Source of the DNA: Laguncularia racemosa
Lineage: Eukaryota; Streptophyta; Magnoliopsida; Myrtales; Combretaceae
Reading direction: 5' to 3'
Length of the DNA stretch: 64,000 nucleotides
NCBI GenBank assembly: GCA_037954665.1
Contig: JBBMOL010000099.1
Coordinates: forward strand, 124,001 to 188,000
The first letter of the stretch is position 1. Each line of letters starts with the position of its first letter. The notes beneath the pieces were generated by a model. The model had not been told where the DNA came from. It searched no databases and saw only the letters and a list, made by a program, of their open reading frames with translations. Made by a program: the position numbers and the translations under genes. This document shows positions 47,948-59,821 of the stretch, piece after piece.

Positions 47948-48859
47948 TCAGCACGATATGATGTTCAGGAGACCAACCCTTGTGTGGATCAGATGTCGAA
48001 ACAAACATTCAAATCCCCTCTCGAACCCTTCAATACAACCATCCAACCCTTCCAACTTCGTTTTTGCATTATGAATCTTTGCTATCTCATCATCATTTGT
48101 GCTTGAACTGAAGTCTAGGATGTTTCCTAGCTCGAAATCTACACTTTCCAGCTCTTTAAGTCCTTGTTCTTTGACCCTTCTGTGCATAAGCTTTGAAACC
48201 AATGACCACTTGCTGGGCCATTTTTTTGAAACCGGGCTAGCAAGGAACTGAAGAACCGAGTACAAGATCGAATTGGTAATCGAATTCGCCTCGTTTAGTA
48301 CTCGAACCACTTCAATAATGTGATCATCTAGCTCTGACATGTTACTGGTTCTTTCATCCCTTGGTTTTAAATTTTCCATACACTTAATGATTTCCTTTCG
48401 CATTCTTTTCCTAAGGTTTAAGTACTCGTTGACATTGCTTTCGATGTCGGATTCTCCAACCTTGCTTCTTCTAAGCGCTGACTGAAGCTCCCTGACACTT
48501 CCTTTCAACAACAAAATGGCATCCATTGCTCTGCCACATGCATCCAGGAAGTTTAGAGAGATTTCTATCGAGTCCTCGAGCCATTTTTTATGCCGGGTTT
48601 GAGCCAGAGCTACTCGAGTTGATGGCAAATTCAGGATGTCCTCCAGGGACACGTACATTTTCCCAAGGCTGAACAAACCTGCCAGCAGAGTTTTGCTATC
48701 GGAAGTTGGAGAACATAGAGATCTGAGCTTGTGGAGCTCTTCTTCTACTTTGGGAGTGCTTGGATGCAGTCGAGCAGGGAAGCTTTTGGATCGGACATTG
48801 TAGCGACTAGTGGTTTGTAGGGAGAAAGAAGAAGAAGCAGCCATGGTTTTTGTCATCAT
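47948..48859 (-). CDS. DUF241 family protein, single exon
   Basis: Intact 303-residue frame; stop at 47948-47950. The first ATG is at 48859 (MMTKTMAASSS); an in-frame ATG at 48844 (MAASSSFSLQ) is an equally good start. The N-terminus is Ser-rich and basic and carries the family block RSKSFPARLHPSTPKVEEEL, then LLAGLFSLGKMYVSLEDILN and LPSTRVALAQTRHKKWLED. The middle holds LLLKGSVRELQSALRRSK and a helical, charged segment. The C-terminal third has ASPVSKKWPSKWSLVSKLMH. These blocks and the lack of introns match the plant-specific DUF241 family, whose members include BPS1-like proteins. The biochemical function is unknown. No membrane segment or signal peptide is evident, and coiled-coil propensity is likely. 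It is isolated in transposon-rich spacer and no partner gene is nearby. Confidence 0.88.
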   Translation of the reverse strand: MMTKTMAASSSFSLQTTSRYNVRSKSFPARLHPSTPKVEEELHKLRSLCSPTSDSKTLLAGLFSLGKMYVSLEDILNLPSTRVALAQTRHKKWLEDSIEISLNFLDACGRAMDAILLLKGSVRELQSALRRSKVGESDIESNVNEYLNLRKRMRKEIIKCMENLKPRDERTSNMSELDDHIIEVVRVLNEANSITNSILYSVLQFLASPVSKKWPSKWSLVSKLMHRRVKEQGLKELESVDFELGNILDFSSSTNDDEIAKIHNAKTKLEGLDGCIEGFERGFECLFRHLIHTRVGLLNIISC

Positions 48860-48918
48860 GAGAGTGAAGATGTTTCAGGTTAAATGGATTTAATTCAGTT
48901 TCGATGCCATGACAGCAC

Positions 48919-48928
48919 ATATATAATT
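48919..48928 (-). promoter_or_regulatory. Possible TATA box of DUF241 gene
   Basis: AATTATATAT on the minus strand, 60-70 bp upstream of the first ATG. This allows a transcription start near 48890 and a short leader. AT-rich surroundings make chance occurrence likely. Confidence 0.3.
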
Positions 48929-50754
48929 TCTTCACTAGCTTGTCGCATACGACCCAGGAAATAAAGAATGTGGTAAAGTTTGTCCTGGCCTTTAGTTGTA
49001 TCTGTTTAGCACAATTATTTCCTAACATAATGTATTTGGGGGTAATTTTTTATATTCAATAAGTGAATATATTCGAAAACGTTGTAGGAAATGTCTTACA
49101 CTCTCTCAATTTTTATTAATTTCTTATTTATTTATATATGGTCATGTGTAATTAATACTTCAGAGTATAATAAAAAATACGTCTAAGAAGATTAACTTAT
49201 AAATTTATATAAACCGAGAGGATGAAAATAGAAATGATCAATTTCCTTTTTTTATAAATAGGTGTTGACTGTTACATAAATTTATTTTTCATATTGCTGT
49301 ATCTTTGCTAATAATTAACATCTTTTTTACTATATAATAACTATTTTGGTGTTATTTACTATGTGAATGATATTGATTTTCTAAGTCTATAACAATAAAG
49401 TGCGAAAGATTGGTTTTGGTGCCACCCTTTAAAAAATTAACATTTCACCAATTAATTCCTTAGTTGTTCATCAAGTTAAAAGAATAATATATATATATAT
49501 CACATACAGTTAAAAGTTAATATAATAAATCAATAAATTTTCTTTACTTTATCAATTTTTACTTTCATACATCATGTTCTCCATATTAGGCAATAAGAAT
49601 AAATTTCAGCAAGTTAGAATATAAAAATTGGGAATATTCAGTAGTTTTTGTTTTTAATATACATTATATTTAATATCTTTTATTTTAGATATACGTATCA
49701 CGAATTTATATCCATCTAATATAAAGAACAAATAAAATTAAGTTTTCTAATCGTAACTCCTAAGCATAGGCAAAGCATAAACGTGGATATCTCTAATAAA
49801 ACATAGACTTAGATGCGATATTTGTATAGACATAGTTAAATCCTAACATTATTAAACGTAAGTTCAAATATAAGAAATCATCGGTTTATTCTAAATCATT
49901 TACTATGGTATATTTCACCAATTATATATTACATAATATATGAAACTGGAGACTTAAATATATTCTATTTTTAATGGAGAACAAAGTCATACTAACTAGC
50001 TTGAATATTGTGACATTTAAATCCTTTATTTTTTTTTTTAACCAAATACGCAAATGTTTTATCTATAATAACTTGATTTTTTTTTTTGGGGGGGGTGGGT
50101 GGGATTTTTATATTCTTCAAAAACAATACACACAAAAATCAAAAGGCTTGCACACGTGAAGTGAGTGTGGCTTCTGAATGCTATGAGTTAACATGTCCAG
50201 TCTTCCACCAACATAAGCAATGAATGGAGTTTGATAACCATCAACTAGGTACGATGTATCCAGATTTAAATACGATTCTGCAAGATTTCTCTAGATTTTC
50301 TTTCCTTTGGCGGTATCCCATGCACCGCCGCCACCGCCAAATTACGATTTCCTACAAGGGGTTCATTTCATGAAAGTTGGTATGGCCATTAAAATAGTAT
50401 ATCTTATATAGTCTACTAGTACTAGTACTCAACAAAAACAAGTATATCAGTTTCATAATCTCTAGACAAGCAGTATATTGAAAGTCTAGATTTCGTTATC
50501 TGAAAAAAATAAAGAAAACCCCTTTTTTTTTAAAAAAAAAAAAAAAAAATTCCCCCGATTGTAGCATCATGTAGGAGGTGGTGGCCTGGTGGGTAGAGAG
50601 GATAATGCTAGGAAAAATATTTAAATGTGTGCACGAGTGGCATATGGTCACTTTGTTTCTCTTAATATTTATGCAGCCTATGTCCAATTAAGATACTGAC
50701 GTGGATTGTAGAACCACATGCTGTGATCGCGAGAAATTAGTTAGTGCTAATAGG

Positions 50755-50935
50755 AAAAATTATTAAAATAAATCATTAATTGACAACTTATATTGAAAGT
50801 AAGTTGCTACTCTCAATCATTGGATAATATGAAAATTAATAATATGATACTCTAACCTTTCTTATTAATTTTTATATTATTCAATGATAAATAACGATTT
50901 ATTTTCAAGTCACCAATGACTTACTCAAATACCAC
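50755..50935. repeat. Foldback (MITE-like) segment
   Basis: TCATTGGATAATATGAAAAT and, inverted, ATTTTTATATTATTCAATGA flank a short spacer. The outer arms (AAATAAATC..AAGTAAGT / inverse) pair weakly. Probably an old MITE. Confidence 0.45.
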
Positions 50936-52489
50936 CCCATGTTAATAGTTGTGCATCTTTTGTGTTTGTTTCCATTGCCCCTTGCCACTGTAGATGTGAT
51001 GATCCAATTGCTGCTGGTACATGTGTTCTGAATGAGTTTTGTATTACATGTGGCTTTAGATGAGCAAGTAAAAGTTGTAATAGAGAAATGACTTGGATAG
51101 AGAAGGATAGAAGAGGAATAAGTAATCCTAAGAAACTTGAAAACACAGTAAAAAATTATAAAGCATGAACCCTCATTATTTTTGAGGAAAAACGGTGTTT
51201 TCTTGGTTCTAAAATTTTTCTTGATCTTCTAGAATAATAATTTAGTAATACAATATAATTATAGACTCTTGAACTCAGTGATATCTAATGAATGAGATAA
51301 AGTACACTTATCTAGGGTTATCTTGATGATGGTAAGATTAGCATGTATGAGAGAGGTTAGAGTCGAAAGACTATTTTAATGATCCGTGTTTCAAACCCAC
51401 CAAGTTAAAATCCCCTTAATTCATTTTAACTATGAAATTGGATTTCTTGAAAATTATTACTTAGCTTAATAAGTCAAATTCAAATTAATAGTGGGCTTAG
51501 CCTAACATTCTAATATAACAAATTTAGCTCTCTACAAGTATAAGTAAAAATTAAATTTAAAAATTAATTATAAAAATATTTTTTTTTCTTTTATAGTCTT
51601 ATATTGGGCTTTTTTGTACTTTAGACATTCTATTTTGTTAAACGTGAAATGTGTGTGAAATAAAAGGAAGATAAAAAAAAATGTCAAAGTTGAAAGGATG
51701 ATTAGTTTTCGTGTCTTTTTCTTTTCTTGCACATATATTTTACGTGTTTATTTTAACGTCATACTAACATTTTCTAAACTGGGAAAAAATAATTATATAA
51801 AGCGTGACAAACCAAAACATAGCATATGTACATTTTCTGAAATTATCCATAAATTTAAATAAGTCATAGTTAAAAGTAAAAAGAATAATCAAACAATAAT
51901 GAGGTGAATTTATGGAAAAGGGCAATAACTTAAATTAATTTTGTGATGAGAGCATCATAAATGAAGTAGTGGAGAAAGCTAAGGTCGAAAGTCATAAAAA
52001 TCGAATTTTCTAGATGGAATTAAGATATCGTTTAATTATTGACATCGACATATAGTTTGCCCTAGCAATCAATTATATATATATTATCTAAACTTCTCAT
52101 AAGTTAATGGATTAAACTTCATTAGGTGAACATGGTTTAGTGTCAATATAGACCATACGAAATCGAACTACATTGTGAAATATGGTTCATTCAAGTTGAT
52201 TTATATAGCTAAATTGAACCATGAGCCAACCAATTAAAAATTAAATATTTTTTTTAGCTAATCCAGGATTTGGTTTGGTTTTATATGCACATTTAGTGAA
52301 AAGTGTTTGATTTATTTTGATTAAGTATACGATTGAAATTTAATCAATTGAAAAAAAATAAATTTATTTCAATTTAATATTTTTTTCGGTGTGTGTCAAC
52401 ACCTAGGAGTTTTTTAGGCTATGGCTAACTATAATACCTTTTATATTAGGTGGTTTCAATATCTTGATAAATAGAAGTAGAACTAAGAA

Positions 52490-54525
52490 GTTAAAACTTG
52501 ACTTACGAAACCTGAACACGACATGACACGATATAAATAGGTTTGTAAATAAAAAAAATCAATACAAAACACAAGTGAGTAAGCTCATTTAGATATAATA
52601 AAATTTGTGTTTGGATTTATGTCCAGCTCTTAAACTCGTTTATGAATCCGTTTATTAATGAGGTTATATAAACAGGTTATGGGTCTGATTCATGAATCTA
52701 TTTAATATTAATAATATATACATTTATTTATGCATTTATTTTATTTTATATCCAGGCACTACTGATTTTATCACTTAAGCTTTTATGGTCCTTTTACGCA
52801 ATATCAACAACACATCATATCTCTCTCTTCTTTTCAATTCTCCTATCTCTCATCATCATCTTCTTCTTCTTCTTCTTTTTCCTTTCCCTTAGATAAATTC
52901 TTTTTTTTTTTTTTGGACAATCTCCCTTCCTCATCTTTTGGTTGTTTAGAAGCATTGTGTCATTTTACCTATAGAGTCATAGTTGACAATATAGGGAACA
53001 ATAATAAAGGTAAGCTAATCTCTCCTTCTTCCCCTCTTTAGCTATAAGTTGTTTGTATAATTCGTATAAATAGTTTCAGCTTTTAGATCTATTGGGATTT
53101 AAACAAATTATCGATATTTCTATTGTTTTAAAATGTTTGTTGAGTGTTAGGTTCAATTGGTTATAATTCCTATAATGAGGGTTTTGGAGTTTGATTGGTG
53201 GATTTTCGAATTGATAAAAATCTTAACAATTTTTAATTTAATTGCTTGAACTGAAGAATAAAGATGCTAGACATTTTTCATTTAATCTCTCGAAACATAA
53301 CATTACACAGTTTCAATTTATCTTACATGATTTTTAAGAATAATGCTAATCATCTTGTGAGTGTCTTAACCAAATTCAGCTTTTTCTTTACATACTTAAT
53401 GAAGCATTTGTATGAAGAAAACGATAAAAATGAGAAGTTTGACATATCTTATATTTGTTTTCATATTTGCCACTAGAAATGAGAAGATAAAAAAACTAGG
53501 ATTAAACTAGGCTACATATTTTCAAGAATCAAAATTATGATAAAGCAATAGTACTTGAAAAGGTTATGCCTTCTTTGTACCTCAAACTTTCCATTTTCGT
53601 ATTTGTACCTCAGGGAATTGATATGTTACTCAATATGAGTTGAATTTGATAGGGTATTAAAGAAGCTAAAAGGTAATATTCCTACTATCATTTATTTGTT
53701 TAAACCAATAATTAGTATAGAAATCTAGTTTGGATGTTAAGGTGTTTATCTAAGATGATATAAAGTCAAAATAAAAGTAACTTTTCTTCATCATGATAAA
53801 GTTAAAAAGTTATACATAGACATGTCCTAAATTATGAAAAACAATTGAGAAATAACAACAAATTATATAGGCAAATTAATTAAAAAAAACATTTATCTAA
53901 AAAATAGGATTCACAATAACATAAATTTGTGAAATATTGTAGAACTGGAGATATATTAGCTAAAATAGAATGCATAAACTACATTTCAAGTGGCATATGA
54001 AATAGAAAAAGTTGAAACTCAATAAGCTTTATACATTGCCTCAGGATGTGTGCTTTACATTTCATTTACTGTAGTATTATTCGATAGAAGTGTAACTCAT
54101 AAGCCTACTAGACAAGTCCATTCTTATCTTATGTGATAATTTGATTGAGCTATTTGTCTTCAAAAGGAACTTTAGATGTCAATTTTTCTATCTTAAAAGG
54201 AACTTCACTAAAACTATTTTGGATTGTAATTTTATATTAACTTTTAAGACTTTATGTGATTAGTATTTGTAGAAATGAATTTTATTATTTCCCTTTTCAC
54301 TTTGTATATGTAAATATTTTATAGACTTATTTATAACTTTTTTAATCAATAAACACGTCTAACCTAGACACAAGATATGTTTATTAAATAGGTTAGGTCA
54401 TGGCTTTAAGTTTTTATACATGAATAATAAATGGATCGTGTCATAGGTTGAGTTTTTTTAGACATAAACTCGTTTAGATATAGATATGAGACACGATATA
54501 GTAACACGAATTGCTAGCCTAGGTA
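52490..54525. mobile_element. hAT-like relic with CACGACATGACACG-type ends
   Basis: The left part has CCTGAACACGACATGACACG and AAACTCGTTTATGAATCCG. The right part has the inverse style (ACACGATATAGTAACACGAA, AAACTCGTTTAGATATAG). Plant hAT-like elements often start near GGCAATTCGTGT and carry such CGTGTCGTGT arrays (recalled). There is no transposase frame and the exact ends are unclear. Confidence 0.35.
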
Positions 54526-55989
54526 AAAGCATGACCTTTTATATCATACATTTGTGAGGATAGACTTAGAATAGGTTGGAGAAATACAGTTCAAAAGCTT
54601 AACTTTCCCATTAAATGTGGTAAATACTGAAGGGATGATTGAGAAAATATGGCTTTTGAAGGTAGGAATCTATAGTTCCATAACACTTACTAGAGGAATT
54701 GCTATATCTACTTAGTTGAGGCATACTTTGAGTAGGAGGAAGTGATTATACCATGGCATGAGGAAGCAACATTAGTGCATGTAGTAAACCATAGGGTCCT
54801 CTTTAGGACATACTTTTGCTAATGAAGATATTGATGATTGTGTGACCTATCCCTACTGAAGTGGTTGTGCAAGGAGTTTCTTCATACCTTCCATCTCATT
54901 CTCTAGTTCTAGGAACTAAGAAATAGGAATAGTCAACTTGGAGGTAGTGAAGACATGAATCAAGAGACTAAATTAAAGGTGGCATTAATCTAAGCTCTAA
55001 GCTTACCTGAATGTGCACCTATTGTCTATGTCACAACCTTAATATCAATCATTAGGGTCAATCTAAATGAGATAATTCTCTTTATAAAACTAGGTATACA
55101 TAAAATTGTTTATCTATGTGCCACATTCAATGTGATTACTAACCTTAAAAGTAACAATAAATTAATATCACTAAGCAAATAGGAACATGCATTTACATCT
55201 TGAGCCTCAAGCCATGTGATCTAATCATTGGTAATTCTTCCCATGCATTGCCTTAAATGTCTCAATCTACGATAACCTTGATGTGTCTAGAACCGAGATT
55301 TGATATTACATAAAATCAACTAAAAAAATGAACTAGATGGCTTTGGTATTTTGGGTTTAATTAGTTATGGAACTTTCGAGAATATGACTCACCTAGGGAA
55401 TTGAACTTGCATGCTCTTGATTTGATGTAATGCACGATGTTTGCCATAATTAACAGATTTATAAAAACAAGAATTGTAAAGCAAGAACTTAACTAAAGTT
55501 TATTTGATGGGTTATAGCATTTCTAGTGCAAAAATAAAGCCTTTATGAGGTTATCTTAGTCACTAAGAGAATTTGTCAATAAAATAAATAATTAGATTTA
55601 AAAAGCTACATGACTATTAGGCCTTGTATAAATGGTAGCTCTAGGTATTTTGTTGGCATGTGGTTTATTCAAATGGGAAAACATACCCTTTGAACAAATG
55701 TTAGTGGTAGCTTTAATTGATTGGTCCAGGGGATCTTCATCTTAACAGCTTAAAGAGGCATTTGAATGAAGTCAATCAGAACCTAACTTCTTTAAATAAG
55801 GGTCACATCATTGGAATTGCTCCAGGATCCATTTGAATGAAGTGGACTTGATGTGAATCAAATCCTTTTGTGGCACTTCATTCAAATGCTTTAAGGGGGT
55901 CGCATTAGAATAAAGTGCCCCTGATTCACACTTTCAGTCTAATTTCTTCTTGAGTTCTTCCCTTAGTTTTGCATTAAGATACTTTCACT

Positions 55990-56683
55990 TTCAAATAACA
56001 TACATGAAATGCATATAGAGTCTTTAGTCTTATGCTATTAATAGCATTAGGCAAAAAATAAAAAATAAATAAATCATGAACCAGACTAGACCAAACCAAA
56101 TTGATTCATAAATTAGGTTTGAATTGTCTTTTAAGGTTTCAAAAAATTACGAACCAAACTAAACCGTCTTTTTTAGGTTTAAAAAAAATTATAAACCAAA
56201 TTGAATTAAACTATAAAAAATTAAAAAAAGAAAAAAGAAAATGGCATTGAAAATCTACAAATGTATGATTAAAAAAGAAGATTTCATGTTATTCAATTTT
56301 TCTTTTTATTTGGTTTTCATTAAGTAACTTACTATTTATTTTATTTTGTATTTTTTCTTATTTATTGATATATAAATCATAATTATATTGAGAGAGAATA
56401 TAAAATCTCTTTAAATATATTAAATGAGTATTAAAAATAGTAAGTATTATCGGAGAAATAATAATAAATTAATTTTTTTTCGATAAGTATAATTTTTCAT
56501 GACTTATTCACTTATATATAAAATAAATCAATACCACATGTAAAAATAGTTTGAATTGTGAACTGAATCGAATTGAATCATTTTTTCTTTTGAAAAAATT
56601 ATGAACTAAACCATACAATTATATGGTTCAATTTAGTTTGAGGAACGAATCGTGCCAAATTGAATTGCATCCACCCTTGACTA
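55990..56683. mobile_element. Relic of hAT-like element rich in GGTTCAATTTAG motifs
   Basis: The right end, read inverted, is AAGGGTGGATGCAATTCAATT, the style of TAGGGGTGGATGCGGTTCGG ends (recalled). The body repeats AACCAAACTAAACC and GAACTGAATCGAATTG. The left end is not recognisable. Confidence 0.35.
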
Positions 56684-57272
56684 TTAGTGAGCCAAACAAC
56701 ATTCTCTTAACCAAATTTGCTAATCCTTTGGCTCTAGCTTTAGTAACAAATCCAATAGGTCACAAATCCCTATCATTAATCTAAGGTTCTTGAATATCTA
56801 CCCTTAATTTTGGCTCTTTTTATTCATCAATATAGGGAGATAAGTTTGACACAGTGTACTCTTCTAACAATTCTATTGTATAGGAACTTATCATTAATCC
56901 TCTCCAAAACACTAGATGGACAATTTGTTCTAGGTACTAACTTTTAAGCTCTTTGCCTTAAAAATCTTTCCCTTTATAAGTGAATCTAGATGAGTCCTTA
57001 GGTTAGAATTTTAGTTGTCATCTTCCTCTACTTCCTTGCACTTGATAATTTTCTATGTGCTCATGAAGTTAACTTATTACTTACTATTTACTAATGTAGC
57101 TTTCAAACTTGTTAGACTTTCTTAGTTACACTTTGATTGTCATCTCTTATATTAGGCATCGTAGCAAATATATTAGAGTAGTAAGGTTACATTTAATGCC
57201 TCACAATTTTAACATGCTAGATTTGAAATAGCTAATATTCCTTTAAAAATGAAAAGTATTTTTAGATTAAGT

Positions 57273-58876
57273 GAACACCTAATTTTTTCCATAAAAAAGC
57301 TTATTTTGCTAAATAAACATGGTAATGAGAATAGATGAATTTTTTTTCCTATTTAAATCAAATTTAATGATGAGATACCATAAAGTAGAAGAATTGACCT
57401 CATAAACTTTGATTTTGGAAATTAGTTCATTTAAACCCAACTTTATTTATGAAGATGCTCCATTTTTTTCTCTTTTAGAAAATATAATAAAGGGGGGAAT
57501 TTAAGAAAAATATAAAAAAATTAAAAATTTAGAAAAATAGCAAAAAAATTAGAATAAGTTAAAATCCTAAAAAAAATATTTAAAAATTAGAAAAATAAAA
57601 AATAAAAATTTAGAAAAAGCAAAAATAGAAAATAAAGAAAACTTCTAAAAATAAAATAAAAAAATAAAAATAGATTTGGGTCTTCATGGGTCAAAGCTAA
57701 TTCTTAAGTCTTAATCAGCATGTTCAATTTGAGAAAATTTGAGTTTTTGGTCAAAAAGGGCTTCATTTCACTAAAAGTTAATTTTGGAGATCTCATTTAG
57801 ATCTAAACTAATTGTTTTAAGTAAAAAACTAATGTTTGATCTAATTGGACTAAGAATAAATTGGGGCTCAAATTGTTCTCAATTTGAAAATTAATTTTCA
57901 CATATGTATAATAGACTTAATAATTACCTAAGGTGCAATTATTTATTTATTTATTGTTATATTTTGAGAATTAGTGGGGCTCCGTTTAGTTATTTGTCCC
58001 ATTCTATTAGCCGACTCCCTCAGCAAGGGCTCAATCGTTGAAATTTTGCCTCTTGGAAAGTGGGCCAATCCATTTTGGACCTAATTGGCCTGAGTTGTTT
58101 GGGAGAACTTGATAACAGTTTTCATGGCAAAAGAAATTGAAGTCCAGCTTGTCAGCTCATTGAATCAGGTCTTGCATTTCTCCTACATGGTTGAGGGCTT
58201 GTTTTATTTTATTTTTCCCAAACTGGTGCATGCATTGCAGCGCTAGGCGCATGGATGGGCAAGATGAGTATGGGGCTTCCACACGCTTCGTCTTCTTCCC
58301 CCTTCATTTGCATTAAGGAGCAGTTCAAGCTCCAAAGCTTCACCATAACCACGTTTCAAGCTTATTCTTTCATTTTTCCCAATGTGAATAAAAGATGGTA
58401 AGGTTGAAAGACCATTTTTTCTTTTTGCTTTTTTAGATACAGATCAATAGGGTATGTTTGAGAATCAAGGTTAAGGAAATGCACTGAATTTGATGAGCTC
58501 GATTCTTCATCTCTTTGGCTTCCTTTGATCAATTCCCTTTATGAAACAAAGGCTTGTGAGCTCATTTTCATCGACAATTCACTCTCGATTTTATTAAATC
58601 AAGCTCAAATATGAGCTTTCCTCTCTAGCTCGTGCAAAATTCACAACCCCTCTCTCTAGTTTGTCAAAGCTAACGACCAAAAATCAGCCTAAAGCATCAT
58701 CATTAACAGCTTCCATACCCACTAAACATCTTAAAACTGCCATTCGTAGGTCGAGAATAACCATGAACAAGCCCCAATCATTGACCTTAAGATCAACCTC
58801 AATGGCCCACTTCAAACCACCACTCTTGCAGTGACCAACCACTGAGACACCACCACCAAATGATAGAGGAGGTTAA
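57273..58876 (+). repeat. Possible LARD-type LTR fragment adjoining the gypsy element
   Basis: It begins TGAACACCTAATTTTTTCC, similar to the solo LTR's start on its own strand (TGTAAACACCTCATTTTTGCC). An A-rich tract of AAAATTAGAAAAAT units (57480-57670) and phrases like GGGCCAATCCATTTTGGACC follow, in the style of large plant LTRs. The gypsy element begins right after. No second end or target duplication is visible. Confidence 0.3.
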
Positions 58877-59620
58877 TGATAGAGATCGGGAGGCATCCAA
58901 CACTCAGGAGCTAATCAAAGCTAATGACCCTTTACAAGGTATCAGGGGTCCTATGACACGATCACGGACCAAGCGAATGAAGGAGGCATTGCAAGGGTTG
59001 ATTGTGGAACTTTAGGAGCAAGAGGTGATTCGACACAACTCTAACACAAGTCCTAAGCTCATGAACATCATATATCAAAGTGGGGATGAAGCGGAGGACA
59101 TCAGAATTGCATTGACGACCACCAGCGAAGGAAAGGCCGCCAACCTATCACCTAGGCCGCCGGCCTAAAATTGGCCGGCCTTTAAAAGGCAAGGTACGCC
59201 GGCTATGAAGGCTACCGGCCTTGGAATTTACACTACTGGCCTATTGGCCGGCCTAACCCATCCGTTATTGTTTTTTTTTTTATTTCAAAGCCGGCCCTGG
59301 ATGTATTTAGGCCGCCAACTTTTAATTAATGACGAATATAAACTCCTTTGTACGGCATTTAAAACATCATTATCAGATTTTATCATATTGTGAATGAGAT
59401 TTTTGAGAGAGTTCTCTCTTTCTTTAGTTCTTGCGAATAGAACTAATCTTGATTTCTTCATCCTAAACGCTTGGGGAAATCGATCCGTGATAGCTTAGGT
59501 TCCATTCGGTGTGTTCGATTGGGGTCGGGTTACGTTTGATTCATTCGATTTAATTTCAATTCTAGGGTTTGAATCCTTATTAATCGTTGGGTCTTAGATC
59601 GATATCTAGGGTTCGCGTCA
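58877..59620 (+). repeat. 5' LTR of terminal gypsy element
   Basis: 744 bp, TGATAGAGATCGGG ... GTTCGCGTCA. The first 290 bp differ from the 3' LTR at about eight positions (about 97% identity). It contains a cluster of GGCCGGCC-type palindromes (59150-59300). Its first third corresponds to the end of the polyprotein frame, but here a TAG (59012-59014) interrupts it where the 3' LTR has CAG. Confidence 0.92.
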
Positions 59621-59746
59621 TTTGGTATCAGAGCCGAAGCTCATTGAATCGGGTAATTTATATCTTTGTTCATATTTTATTTGTTTACTGATTGTGTGAA
59701 TTTTCTGTTGTAGTCTATTAAAAAAAATGTTCGTAGGAATTTGGCT

Positions 59747-59819
59747 CGTTAATCCCATTATTTATTGCTGTCGTCGTTTGGCCGCACAATTGCTGTCGTC
59801 GTTAATCCCATTATTTATT
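59747..59819 (+). repeat. Short nested direct repeats at a gag deletion scar
   Basis: CGTTAATCCCATTATTTATT occurs at 59747-59766 and 59800-59819. ATTGCTGTCGTCGTT occurs at 59764-59778 and 59789-59803. Directly after, the gag frame resumes mid-domain. Confidence 0.85.
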
Positions 59820-59821
59820 AG

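Larger units (their letters stand above)
48929..57272. other. Gene-free spacer with hAT-like relics and simple repeats
   Basis: It holds a foldback segment (50755-50935), homopolymer runs near 50520-50560, and a relic with GGTTTAGT/AACACCTAGG ends (52130-52408). A hAT-like relic (52490-54525), a (CTT)n tract near 52858 and a GGTTCAATTTAGTTTG-rich relic (55990-56683) follow. A 15-bp perfect inverted repeat (GCATTTGAATGAAGT at about 55756 and its inverse at about 55878) is also present. No open frame has recognisable protein features. Confidence 0.55.

Noticed and set aside
53264..53476. 70-residue plus-strand open frame
   Set aside because: No domain features; it sits in the body of a hAT-like relic with strongly biased composition.
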